Below, in pieces: positions 52,156-60,602 of a stretch of DNA of 64,000 bases. Source of the stretch: JACDAN01 sp963847235 (lineage in GTDB: Bacteria > Actinomycetota > Thermoleophilia > Gaiellales > Gaiellaceae); assembly GCA_963847235.1 (NCBI GenBank), contig CAWJYU010000017.1, positions 97,473 to 161,472 of the forward strand. Direction: 5' to 3'. Position numbers and translations under genes: made by a program. Below the pieces are notes generated by a model. That model saw only the letters and a list, made by a program, of their open reading frames with translations. It ran no database searches and was not told the DNA's origin. Position 1 is the first letter of the stretch. Each line of letters starts with the position of its first letter.

Positions 52156-53343
52156 GTCCCACCTTTCTCGAACTCCTTCAGGATCCGCCGGCTCACGACC
52201 ATGCGGTGGACCTCGTCCGGCCCGTCGTAGATTCGCGCCGCCCGCGCAGACGCATACATGGCGGCGAGCGGCGTCTCGTCGGTGAGCCCTCGGGCTCCGT
52301 GAACCTGAATCGCGCGATCGATCACGTCGTGGAGCGCCTGGGCGGCGAAGTACTTGATCACCGAGACCTCGACCCGGGCCTCGTCACCCTCGTCGATCTT
52401 CCGCGCCGCATCCAGCGTCATCAGGCGGCAGGCGTGGATCGCCGCCGCAGAGTCCGCGATCCAGTTCTGCACCGTCTGCTTGTCGGCGAGGCGGGAGCCG
52501 AACGCCTCGCGCTCCAGCGAGTAGGAGCACAAGAGCTCGAACGCGCGCTCCATCTGCCCGAGCCAGCGCATCACGTGGTGGATCCGGCCCGGGCCCAGCC
52601 GCTTCTGTGCGATCCGGAACCCGTCGCCGGGCTCGCCGAGAGTGTTCGCCACCGGCACGCGCGACCTCGCGGTACCACACCTCGCAGTGCGTCGACCAGC
52701 CGCTGCCGGCATGGCCCATCACGGGTATCGGCCGGACGATCTCGACCCCAGGCGTGTCGGCCGGAACGAGGATCTGCGACGCGCGCCGGTGCGGCTCGGC
52801 ATCGGGGTCGGTCACCGCCATCACGATCCCGAACGCGGCGCCGTCGGCGCCGGACGAGAACCACTTGTGCCCGTCGATCACCCAGTCGTCGCCGTCGCGC
52901 CGCGCGGTCGTTCGCAGGGTCGTCGGGTCCGAGCCGGGCACCTCGGGCTCGGTCATCGAGAAGAACGAGCGGATCTCGCCCGCGACCAGCGGACGCAGCC
53001 AGCGCTCCTTCTGCTCCCCGGTCCCGAACAGATGCAGGATCTCCGCGTTGCCGGCGTCGGGCGCCTGGCAGCCGAAGACGAGCTGGGCGTACGTCGACCT
53101 GCCGATCTCCTCGTTCAGATGCGCGTACGCGAGGAAGCCCTGGCCCGTGCCCCCGGCTTCGGGCGGGACGTGCGGCGCCCAGAGCCCCTCCTCCTTCGCC
53201 TTGGCCCGAAGCGACTGGATCAAGTCCATGTCGTCGGAGTGGAGCTCGCGCTCGTTCGGGTACACGTGCTGCTCCATGAACGCGCGATAGCGCTCGCGCA
53301 GCTCCTGGATCTCTTCGGTCGGAGCGAGTTCCGTCACCGCCAC
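52140..53343 (-). CDS. Acyl-CoA dehydrogenase (frame-shifted)
   Basis: An ACAD of about 400 residues: LIQSLRAKAKEEGLWAPH, FSMTEPEVPGSDPTTLRTT (FAD loop), GHKWFSSGADGAAFGIVMAV, and the C-terminal YSLEREAFGSRLADKQTVQN and QVHGARGLTDETPLAAMY. It resembles the ACAD10/11-related branch, a common partner of the phosphotransferase family at 55125. An extra base near 52664 (GTCGCGCGTGCC) shifts the frame. GTG at 53343, or the closer GTG at 53337, is only 18-24 bp from the divergent LLM start. Confidence 0.8.
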
Positions 53344-53361
53344 CGGGTTAGCATCGCATGC

Positions 53362-54369
53362 GTGCGGCTCGGCTTCTACATGGGGTACGCGCCGCCCGGG
53401 ACGAACCCGACGGAGCTGGTGGCGCTCGCGCAGGAGGCGGAGACGCTCGGCTACGACTCCGCCTGGGCGGCCGAGGCGTGGGGGACGGACGCGGCAACCG
53501 TGCTCTCCTGGCTCGCCGCGACCACGACGACGCTCAAGGTCGGCTCGGCGATCTTCCAGATCCCGGCCCGGACGCCCACGAACACGGCGATGACCGCAGC
53601 GACGCTCGACCTGATGTCGGGCGGCCGCTTTCTCCTCGGGCTCGGCGTCTCGGGGCCGCAGGTCGTCGAGGGCTGGCACGGCGAGCCCTGGGGAAAGCCG
53701 GTCACGAAGATGCGCGAGTACGTGGAGATCGTCCGCGCCGTCCTGCGGCGGGAGACGATCGAGCACGAGGGCGCGCACTACCAGGTGCCGTACGCCGGCC
53801 CGAACGCGACCGGGCTGGGCAAGCCGCTCAAGCTGATGGCCCGTCCATTGCGGCCGGACATTCCGATCTACCTCGCGGTCTTCAAGCCCCGGTCGGTGGA
53901 GCTCGCCGCCGAGATCGCCGACGGCTGGCTGCCCATCTTCTTCTCGCCCGAGCGCGCGCGCCAGACGTTTCCAGCACCCTTCGCCCGAGATGAGGGCTTC
54001 GACATCGCGCCCGCCGTGCCGGCGGTGGCCATCGACGACGTCGACCTCGCCCGGGACGTCCTCCGGCCCTACTACGCCCTCTACGTCGGCGGGATGGGCG
54101 CCCGCGGCGCGAACTTCTACAACGATCTCGTCGCGAGCCTCGGGTTCGAGGCCGAGGCGAAGCAGATCCAGGACCTCTTCCTCGACGGCAAGCAGCGCGA
54201 TGCCGCCGCGGCCGTGCCCGATCGGCTGATCGACGAGCTCGCCCTCGTCGGGCCACCCGATCGGATCCGGGACCGGCTGGCCGCCTGGAAGGATTCCGGT
54301 GCGACGACGCTCCTGATCTCGACCCGCGACTCGACGACGCTCCGCGTCGTCTCGGAGGCTCTCTCATGA
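53362..54369 (+). CDS. LLM class oxidoreductase, probably F420-dependent
   Basis: A 335-residue TIM-barrel oxidoreductase. The signs are LGFYMGYAPPGTNPTELV, SAWAAEAWGTDAATVLSWLA, VGSAIFQIPARTPTNTAMTA, GRFLLGLGVSGPQVVEGWHG and MREYVEIVRAVLRRETIEHEG, which identify the F420-dependent group (Mer/FGD-like) rather than bacterial luciferase. F420 use is inferred from the family. GTG at 53362 has TAGCAT seven bases upstream, a leaderless -10 pattern. It overlaps the next SDR by ATGA. Confidence 0.85.
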   Translation: MRLGFYMGYAPPGTNPTELVALAQEAETLGYDSAWAAEAWGTDAATVLSWLAATTTTLKVGSAIFQIPARTPTNTAMTAATLDLMSGGRFLLGLGVSGPQVVEGWHGEPWGKPVTKMREYVEIVRAVLRRETIEHEGAHYQVPYAGPNATGLGKPLKLMARPLRPDIPIYLAVFKPRSVELAAEIADGWLPIFFSPERARQTFPAPFARDEGFDIAPAVPAVAIDDVDLARDVLRPYYALYVGGMGARGANFYNDLVASLGFEAEAKQIQDLFLDGKQRDAAAAVPDRLIDELALVGPPDRIRDRLAAWKDSGATTLLISTRDSTTLRVVSEALS

Positions 54370-55128
54370 ACCTGTTCGATCTCAGCGGCAAGACGGCGAT
54401 CGTGACCGGCGGTGGCAAGGGCATCGGCCGCCAGATGGCCGAGGGCCTGGCCGAAGCCGGTGCGAACCTCGTCCTCTGCGCGCGCCAGGCCGATCGGTGC
54501 GAGCAGGCGGCTGCCGAGCTCGAGCAGCTCGGCGTGAAGGCGCTCGGCCTGGGCTGCGACGTGCGCGATCCCGAGCAGGTGGCGGCGGTCGTCGAGCGAA
54601 CCGTCGCCGACTTCGGAGGCGTGGACGTCCTCGTCAACAACGCCGGAACGGTCTGGGGAGCCAGCTCCGGAGGAGATGCCGCTCGAGGGCTGGCAGAAGG
54701 TGGTCGACGTCAACCTGACCGGCGTCTTTCTCTTTTCGCAGGCCGCCGGGAGGGCGATGATCGACGGCGACGGAGGATCGATCGTCAACATCGCCTCGGT
54801 TGCCGGATTGCACGGGTCCCCGGGCGAGATCACGAACTCGGTCGTCTACCACGCAACGAAGGGAGGCGTGATCGCGTTCACTCGAGACCTCGCGTGCAAG
54901 TGGGCCGATCACGGGATTCGCGTCAACGCGATCGCGCCCGGCTGGTTTCCGTCGGACATGGCCAACTTCGTGCTCGAGCGCCACGGTGACAAGCTGGTGG
55001 AGTCCGTGCCGCTCCGCCGCTTCGGCGGGCCGAACGACCTGAAGGGACCGGTCGTCTTCCTCGCCTCGGACGCCTCGGCGTACGTGACCGGCCACACCCT
55101 CGTCGTCGACGGAGGCCAATCGGCTTGA
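54366..55128 (+). CDS. Short-chain dehydrogenase/reductase (frame-shifted)
   Basis: An SDR of about 253 residues: AIVTGGGKGIGRQMAEGLAE, LVLCARQADR, VLVNNAGTVWGAS, IVNIASVAGLHG with the Ser, YHATKGGVIAFTRDLA with the Tyr-Lys pair, and VTGHTLVVDGGQ at the end. An extra T near 54669 (GCCAGCTCCGG) shifts the frame. ATG at 54366 overlaps the LLM stop; its own TGA overlaps the next start (TTGA). It fits the gluconate 5-dehydrogenase/fatty-acyl type, but the substrate is unknown. Confidence 0.8.
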
Positions 55129-56057
55129 ACGGCCCTGCCCCCTGGGCAGGCGAGCTCGAGGCGCGGCTCGGGCGTCGCGTCGAGGCCATGCACCTCCTGC
55201 CCGGCGGTGCGTCCAAGGAGGCCTGGGCGGTCGAGACGGACGAAGGCGATCTGCTCGTTCGGCGGGCGCTCGGCGGCGTGATCCACGAGGCGACGCTGTC
55301 GCTGGAGCACGAGTTCGAGGTGCTCCAGGCCGCTGAGGAGGCCGGCGTCAGGGTGCCGCATCCTGTCGCCTACCTCGGCGAGCTCGGCGGGCGCGAGGCC
55401 TTCGCCATGGAGTTCGTCGAGGGCGAGACGATCGGCAGGCGGATCGTCCGTGATCCGCCCGCGGGCCTCGAGATCCAGCTCGCCGACGAGCTTGCGAAGA
55501 TCCACGCGATTCCGCCGGAGCGCCTGCCCTTCCTCCGCTCCGCCGACATCGTCACGCGCTTCGAGCACGAGCTGGACTCGGTCGGCGACCCTCACCCGGC
55601 GCTCGAGTACGGGCTCTGGTGGCTGCGGGAGCACCGGCCCGAGCCGCTTCCCGACGTCGTCGCCCACGGCGACTTCCGGCTCGGCAACGTCGTCGTCTCC
55701 GAGCGTGGCCTCGTCTCCATCCTGGACTGGGAGTTCGCGCACCTCTCCGACCCGCGCGAGGACGTCGCGTGGCCGCTCGTCCGCGCCTGGCGCTTCGGCG
55801 TTGACGACCGGCGGCTGGGCGGAGTGGGCGAGGTCGGGCCGTACCTCGAGCGGTACGCCGAGCTGACGGGCCGCTCGATCTCCGAGGAGGAGCTCTACTG
55901 GTGGGAGGTCCTCGGCAACGTCAAGTGGGGCGTCGGGTGCCTCACGCAGTGCAGGCGCCACCTGACCGGCCTCGACCGCAGCGTCGAGTACGCGGTGCTC
56001 GGCAGGATGGCCGCCGAGATGGAGTACGAGCTCCTCGACCTGATCGAACATGCCTGA
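55125..56057 (+). CDS. Aminoglycoside phosphotransferase-family kinase, ACAD10-type
   Basis: A 310-residue kinase-like protein of the APH family. The ATP-binding front is LPGGASKEAWAVETDEGD, the catalytic loop VVAHGDFRLGNVVVSERG, and the metal segment ILDWEFAHLSDPREDVAWP. In Actinobacteria such genes accompany ACADs and DUF6285, and the fused animal homologue ACAD10/11 phosphorylates 4-hydroxyacyl-CoA during its catabolism; that role is inferred here. TTG at 55125. Its stop overlaps the DUF6285 start by eight bases. Confidence 0.85.
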   Translation: MNGPAPWAGELEARLGRRVEAMHLLPGGASKEAWAVETDEGDLLVRRALGGVIHEATLSLEHEFEVLQAAEEAGVRVPHPVAYLGELGGREAFAMEFVEGETIGRRIVRDPPAGLEIQLADELAKIHAIPPERLPFLRSADIVTRFEHELDSVGDPHPALEYGLWWLREHRPEPLPDVVAHGDFRLGNVVVSERGLVSILDWEFAHLSDPREDVAWPLVRAWRFGVDDRRLGGVGEVGPYLERYAELTGRSISEEELYWWEVLGNVKWGVGCLTQCRRHLTGLDRSVEYAVLGRMAAEMEYELLDLIEHA

Positions 56058-56355
56058 TCGCCCCGCCGCACCCGAGCTGATCGAGGCGGTGTTCGAGTTC
56101 CTCTCGGGAGAGCTGCTCCCGACACTCGATGACCACCGCCTGAAGTTCCGGACGCTCGTGGCGATGAACGCCCTCGGCATCGCCCGGCGGGAGCTCGAGG
56201 CCGGGGAAGACGACATCGGCGAGGACGAGCTGCGCGAGCTCGCGCGGCAGATCCGGGCGGGCGACGTCGACGAGGGAATGCACGCGCTCCTGAAGGCGCA
56301 CGTCGCGGAGAAGCTTCGCGTCTCGAACCCCGCCTACCTCGAGAAGTACGAGTGA
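56050..56355 (+). CDS. DUF6285 domain protein
   Basis: A 101-residue all-helical protein, PELIEAVFEFLSGELLP, KFRTLVAMNALGIARRELE, ending VSNPAYLEKYE. This matches the small conserved protein (DUF6285) regularly found behind the APH/ACAD10-type kinase. No catalytic residues are visible. It probably helps the kinase. Its ATG overlaps the kinase end, and its TGA overlaps the phosphatase GTG start. Confidence 0.8.
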   Translation: MPDRPAAPELIEAVFEFLSGELLPTLDDHRLKFRTLVAMNALGIARRELEAGEDDIGEDELRELARQIRAGDVDEGMHALLKAHVAEKLRVSNPAYLEKYE

Positions 56356-57008
56356 CGCGGCGCCGGATCTATCTGATGCGCCACGGGCGGGTGGCGTACT
56401 TCGACCAGGGCCGGCCGCTCCCGCCTCACGATGTCCCACTGACGTCCGGGGGCCGTGAGGAGGTCATAGTGGCGGCCGCCGTCCTGGACGGGATTTCCTT
56501 CGACCGCGTGATCACGAGCGGCCTGCCGCGGACGGTCGAGACGGCGCGCATCGTGGCTCCGGACGCGGAGATCGAGTCCTGGCCGGAGCTACGCGAGATC
56601 GAGTCGGGTCGGCTCGGTGACATCCCAGAGGACGACCTCGAGCGCACCTTCGTCGAGGCCTGGCGGGACGTCGTCCCGGAGGAGGCGACGTTCCTCGGCG
56701 GCGAGTCGGTGGGCTCGCTGCTCGACCGGGTGATCCCTGCCGTCGACCGGCTGCTCGCCGACACCGACTGGGACGTGGTCCTTGCGGTGCTCCACGGCGG
56801 GGTCAACCGCGCGATCCTCTCCTACGCACTCACGGGAGGCCGCGCATTTCTCGGCAACTTCGAGCAGTCGCCAGGCTGTATCAACGTCCTCGACGTCGGC
56901 GACGACTGGGTCGTTCGCGCCGTCAACACCTCGCCGTCCGACCTCGCGCACCGAGTCAACCGGTTGCGGACGATGGAAGAGCTCTGGAGCGAGTTCAGGC
57001 CCGCTTGA
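56352..57008 (+). CDS. Histidine phosphatase family protein
   Basis: A 218-residue phosphoglycerate-mutase-like phosphatase. The RHG motif is in RIYLMRHGRVAYFDQGRP (catalytic His), followed by VPLTSGGREEVIVAA, VITSGLPRTVETARIV and LAVLHGGVNRAIL with the second His. In this operon, after the kinase and DUF6285, it could dephosphorylate a phosphorylated acyl-CoA or sugar; this is inference. The GTG start overlaps the previous stop. It converges on the TetR gene. Confidence 0.85.
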   Translation: MTRRRIYLMRHGRVAYFDQGRPLPPHDVPLTSGGREEVIVAAAVLDGISFDRVITSGLPRTVETARIVAPDAEIESWPELREIESGRLGDIPEDDLERTFVEAWRDVVPEEATFLGGESVGSLLDRVIPAVDRLLADTDWDVVLAVLHGGVNRAILSYALTGGRAFLGNFEQSPGCINVLDVGDDWVVRAVNTSPSDLAHRVNRLRTMEELWSEFRPA

Positions 57009-57017
57009 ACGAGCCCG

Positions 57018-57657
57018 TCACGCCGGGCGCAGGCTCTCGAGGCGCTCTCGGATCGCGCGGCGCGCCTCGTCGAAGACCGTCGGGTCGCGGAAGAGCTGGA
57101 ACTGCGAGTTGGCCGCCTGCGCGAAGGCGTCGAGCTGGAACGCGATCGTTCGCGCGCTCGTCTCCCGGCTCAGCTCGCCGGCAGCCTGCCCCTGCTCGAC
57201 GGCGTGCTCGAGGTACGAGAGCCACGACCGGATCATCGCCTCGATGCGGTCGCGCACCGGGCCGGGCCGGTGGTTGAACTCGGCCGAGGTCGCGGCGAAG
57301 AAGCAGCCGCCCGGGAACACCTGGCGCTCGGCGTAGTCGACCATGTGGTCGCACAGAGCCCAGACGCGCGGCAGCCCCCTGGGCGCCTGACGGGCGGGGT
57401 CGATCACCTCCTCGCGAAAGAGCGATGCGGCGTGGTCGACGGTGGCGAGCTGGAGCTCCTCCTTCGAGCCGAAATGTGCGAAGAGGCCGCTCTTGCTCAG
57501 CTGGGCCGCCTCGGCGAGCCGGCCGATCGACAGCGGCTCGAGGCCCTCCTGGGTCGCGAGCTCCGCGGCGCGGGTCGAGGATCGCGTGCCGGGTACGCTC
57601 GCCCTTCGTTTTCAGCACGGTCGTCTGATTGCTAGCCGAGATCATGAGGGCGATCAT
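57018..57657 (-). CDS. TetR family regulator of the VOC/thioesterase operon (frame-shifted)
   Basis: A TetR repressor of about 212 residues. The N-terminus reads KGERTRHAIL, continues (after removing one extra C near 57577, in GACCCGC) with RAAELATQEG and the helix-turn-helix SIGRLAEAAQLSKSGLFAHF. The C-terminal domain (FPGGCFFAATSAEFNHRPGP) is TetR_C like that of SACE_7040/AcrR-type members. ATG at 57657 is the outer start; ATG 57645 or GTG 57618 are also possible. It is divergent from the VOC gene, with a strong palindromic operator between. Confidence 0.8.
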
Positions 57658-57668
57658 AGACGGATGGC

Positions 57669-57697
57669 TTGACAGAATAGTACGATCGTTCTATTCT
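57669..57697 (+). promoter_or_regulatory. VOC gene promoter with 24-bp TetR operator
   Basis: TTGACA (57669-57674) and TATTCT (57692-57697) are separated by 17 bp, and the ATG at 57705 is only 7 nt past the -10, so the transcript is leaderless. Between and over them lies a palindrome with one mismatched pair, AGAATAG (57674-57680) to CTATTCT (57691-57697), with ACGATCGT at the centre. A bound repressor would cover the core promoter. Confidence 0.75.
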
Positions 57698-57704
57698 TCC
57701 TGCC

Positions 57705-58108
57705 ATGGAGCTCGACCACCTCACCGTCTTCGTCCGGAACTACTCGACGAGCAAGCCGTTCTACGAGGAGGCGCTTGCACCCCTCGGGCTCGTCCTTCTG
57801 CTCGACTGGCCCGACGAGCATCGCGCCTACTTCGGCCGCCCGGGAGAGCCCAGCTCGCTCTGGCTCGTCGAGTCGGAGCTCGCCGGCCGACTCGAGCTCG
57901 CCCTCGACGGCCGACGACGTCGGTGCTCGTTCACGCGTTCCACGGCACGGCGGTCGCGGCAGGCGCGCGGTCGGACTGGGAGCCCGGGGTGCGGCCCGAG
58001 TACAACGACGCGTACTACGCCGCTCGGGTGTTCGACTTCGACGGCAACTCGCTCGAGGCCGTCTTTCGCGGCGAGGCGAAAGCCCAGCAGCGTCCGGCCG
58101 CCGCGTAA
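57705..58108 (+). CDS. VOC family protein (frame-shifted)
   Basis: A glyoxalase-fold protein of about 135 residues. It begins MELDHLTVFVRNYSTSKPFY, with the first metal His, has LGLVLLLDWPDEHRAYFG, and ends GVRPEYNDAYYAARVFDFDG followed by NSLEAVF with the Glu ligand, the usual VOC signature. A missing base near 57917 (GACGGCCGACG) breaks the frame. Its strong promoter and TetR operator suggest induced expression; substrate unknown. The thioesterase follows after 11 bases. Confidence 0.75.
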
Positions 58109-58119
58109 CCTCCCCTCTC

Positions 58120-58506
58120 ATGCAAGAGCTGGGAGAGATGATCCCGTTCGCCGGGCACCTCGGAATCGAGGTTTCGGCGGCGGAGCCGGAAGAGGTGCGC
58201 GGCGGGATGGAGTGGGCACCCGAGAAGTGCACCGCAGCCGGCGTCCTCCACGGCGGCGCGCTGATGGCGTTCGCCGACACGCTCGGAGGCGTCGCCGCCT
58301 TTCTCAACCTTCCAGACGGCGGAGGGACGACGGCGACCGTCGAGTCCAAGACGAACTTCTTCCGCGCCGTGCGTGAAGGTCGGCTGGAGGGCGTGACCCG
58401 TCCGCTCCACGTCGGCCGGAGCTTCATCGTCGTCCAGACCGACGTCTACGACGCGCAGCAGCGACGCGTCGCCCAGGTAACACAGACGCAAGCTGTGATC
58501 GGCTAG
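58120..58506 (+). CDS. PaaI-type hotdog thioesterase
   Basis: A 128-residue thioesterase: FAGHLGIEVSAAEPEEVRGG, then CTAAGVLHGGALMAFADTLG with the HGG motif and catalytic Asp, and TVESKTNFFRAVREG. ATG at 58120 follows the VOC stop by 11 bases and shares its TetR-controlled promoter. It probably hydrolyses an aromatic or hydroxyacyl-CoA. Its TAG stop and the TAG stop of the convergent hydrolase overlap at 58503-58506. Confidence 0.8.
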   Translation: MQELGEMIPFAGHLGIEVSAAEPEEVRGGMEWAPEKCTAAGVLHGGALMAFADTLGGVAAFLNLPDGGGTTATVESKTNFFRAVREGRLEGVTRPLHVGRSFIVVQTDVYDAQQRRVAQVTQTQAVIG

Positions 58507-59459
58507 TCGGAGATCCTGCGTCGCAGGAAGTCGTGCTGCTCCTGGTGTGCCCGGCGGGCGAGGGAGAGCGGGAACGCGAGGAATGCGTGGACGCACTCCG
58601 GCCAGACCCGGAGTTCTGACTCGTTCCCGGCGGCACGCCAGCGCATGGACATGAACAGCGAGTCGTCGAGCAGGGGGTCGAGGTCGCCCACCGAGAAGTA
58701 CGCGGGCGGCAGGTCGTGCAGCTCGGCGTAGAGGGGCGAGATGTCGGGGTCGCGCAGCTCCTCGAAGGTCCGGTCGCCGACGAAGGCTCGTGCGAACCAC
58801 TTCATCGACGGCGTCGACAGGATGTACTCGCGATCGCCCCAGTTGCGCTGGCTCGGCGTCGCAGTGAGGTCATAGCCGCCGTAGACGAGGTTCGCCGCGC
58901 GGAACGCACCCGTGATCCCTTGGCGGTCCCGGAGCCGGAGCAGGGTCGTCACGGAGAGATGCGCGCCTGCCGACTCGCCGCCGATCGTGAACAGCTCGGG
59001 CACGCCGAGCTCAAGCGGCCCGTTCTCGAGTAACCAGAGCGCGGCGTCCTCGCAGTCGTCCGGAGCCGCGGGATACGGATGCTCCGGTGCCAGGCGGTAA
59101 CCGACGCTGACCGCGCACAGGCCGGTGGCCTCGACCAGTGACCACAGCCGGACGTCCTGCTCGTCGCACTCGCCCAGCACCCAACCGCCGCCGTGAATGT
59201 GCAGGTAGACGCCCGCGGCTTCCCGCTCGGGTGCCAGCACGCGCAGCCGAATCTCGCCGTTCCTGGTCGGGATGGTCATGTCCCTGGCCTGCGGCACGAA
59301 CTCGAGCGGCGGAAACACGCTCTTGCCGTCGCGCCTCCCCTGCCGGACGACCTCCGGCGGAAGCGTGTGCACCGGAGGCGTCTGCGCGAGGCGGAGCCGG
59401 AGGTCCTCGTTGAACGCCCTGGACTCGGCGAGTGCTGCGTCGTCGACGAGGGCTTTCAC
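58503..59459 (-). CDS. Alpha/beta hydrolase fold-3 esterase
   Basis: A 318-residue esterase of the hormone-sensitive lipase (family IV) type. HIHGGGWVLGE is the oxyanion HGGG motif, SVGYRLAPEHPYPAAPDDCE follows, TIGGESAGAHLSV has the nucleophile Ser, and the acid and His are near FSVGDLDPLLDDS and ECVHAFLAF. GTG at 59459 overlaps the thiolase stop. The substrate may be a short-chain ester. Confidence 0.85.
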   Translation of the reverse strand: MKALVDDAALAESRAFNEDLRLRLAQTPPVHTLPPEVVRQGRRDGKSVFPPLEFVPQARDMTIPTRNGEIRLRVLAPEREAAGVYLHIHGGGWVLGECDEQDVRLWSLVEATGLCAVSVGYRLAPEHPYPAAPDDCEDAALWLLENGPLELGVPELFTIGGESAGAHLSVTTLLRLRDRQGITGAFRAANLVYGGYDLTATPSQRNWGDREYILSTPSMKWFARAFVGDRTFEELRDPDISPLYAELHDLPPAYFSVGDLDPLLDDSLFMSMRWRAAGNESELRVWPECVHAFLAFPLSLARRAHQEQHDFLRRRISD

Positions 59460-60602
59460 AGCCGCTCGACAAGCATCGCCATCCCCTGCCCGCCGCCGAC
59501 GCACATCGTCTCGAGCCCGATCGTCCCGTCGAGCGTGTCGAGATCGTTGAGGAGCGTGCACATGATTCGTGCCCCGGTCATCCCGTAGGGATGCCCGAGT
59601 GCGATTGCGCCGCCGTGGGGGTTCAGCTTCTCGCCGAACGGATCGATGCCGAGCTCGCGACTGACCGGGAGCACCTGGGCGGCGAACGCCTCGTTCAGCT
59701 CCACGACGTCGACGTCGTCGATCGTCATCCCTGCCTGCTCGAGCACTCGGCGCACGGCGCCGATCGGGCCGACGCCCATGATCTCCGGCTCGACGCCCGA
59801 GACGGCCGAAGCGATGATCCTGGCCCGCGGCTGGACACCGAGCTCCCGCGCCTTCTCCTCGCTGGTGACGACGACCGCCGCTGCGCCGTCGTTCAACGGG
59901 CACGAGTTTCCGGCCGTCACCCTGCCGCCCGGCCGGAAGGCCGGCTCGAGCTCCGCGAGCTTCTCGACCGTCGATTCCCGCCGCGGCCCGTCGTCCGCGG
60001 ACACGCCCGTTCCAGGGGGTGAGCTCGCGGGCAAAGAACCCGCTGTCCTGCGCGGCGACCGCCCGCTCCTGGGAGCGCTGCGCGTAGCGGTCCATGTCCT
60101 CCCGCGAGACGTCCCAGCGCTCGGCGACGTTCTCCGCGGTCATCCCCATCGGGATGTAGACGTTCGCGATCGGCGCGTCGTCGCCGAACAGCTTGGGGTG
60201 CAGCTCCTCGGCGTCCTTCGGGTAGCCGTCTACCTGCGTGATCGACTCGACTCCGCCCGCGACGAACGCGTCCCCCTCGCCGGCCCTGATCGCGTGGAAC
60301 GCCATCCGGATCGTTTGGAGCGATGAGGCGCAGAACCTGTTCACGGTCGTCCCGGGCACGCTCGCCGGTAGGTCGGCGAGGAGCGCCGCACGCCGGGCGA
60401 GGTTCATGCCCTGCTTCTGCTCCGGGAACCCGCACCCGAGCATGACGTCGACGATGTCCCCGCGATCGAGCTCCGGCACCTGGTTCAGCGCGGCATCGAT
60501 TGCGAAGGCCGCGAGATCGTCCGGCCGGGCGTCCACGAGCGAGCCTTTCCGGGCCCGCCCGATCGGGGTTCGCGCTGCCGAGACGATGACTGCGTCAGAC
60601 AA
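59456..60602 (-). CDS. Acetyl-CoA C-acyltransferase, thiolase (frame-shifted)
   Basis: A thiolase of about 381 residues: VSAARTPIGRARKGSLVD, VNRFCASSLQTIRMAF with the active Cys, GGRVTAGNSCPLNDGA, VVELNEAFAAQVL, NPHGGAIALGHPYGMTGAR with the His, and LETMCVGGGQGMAML. An extra C near 60009 in a run of five C shifts the frame. TTG at 60602 overlaps the ACAD stop by eight bases. It closes the beta-oxidation set at this end. Confidence 0.85.
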
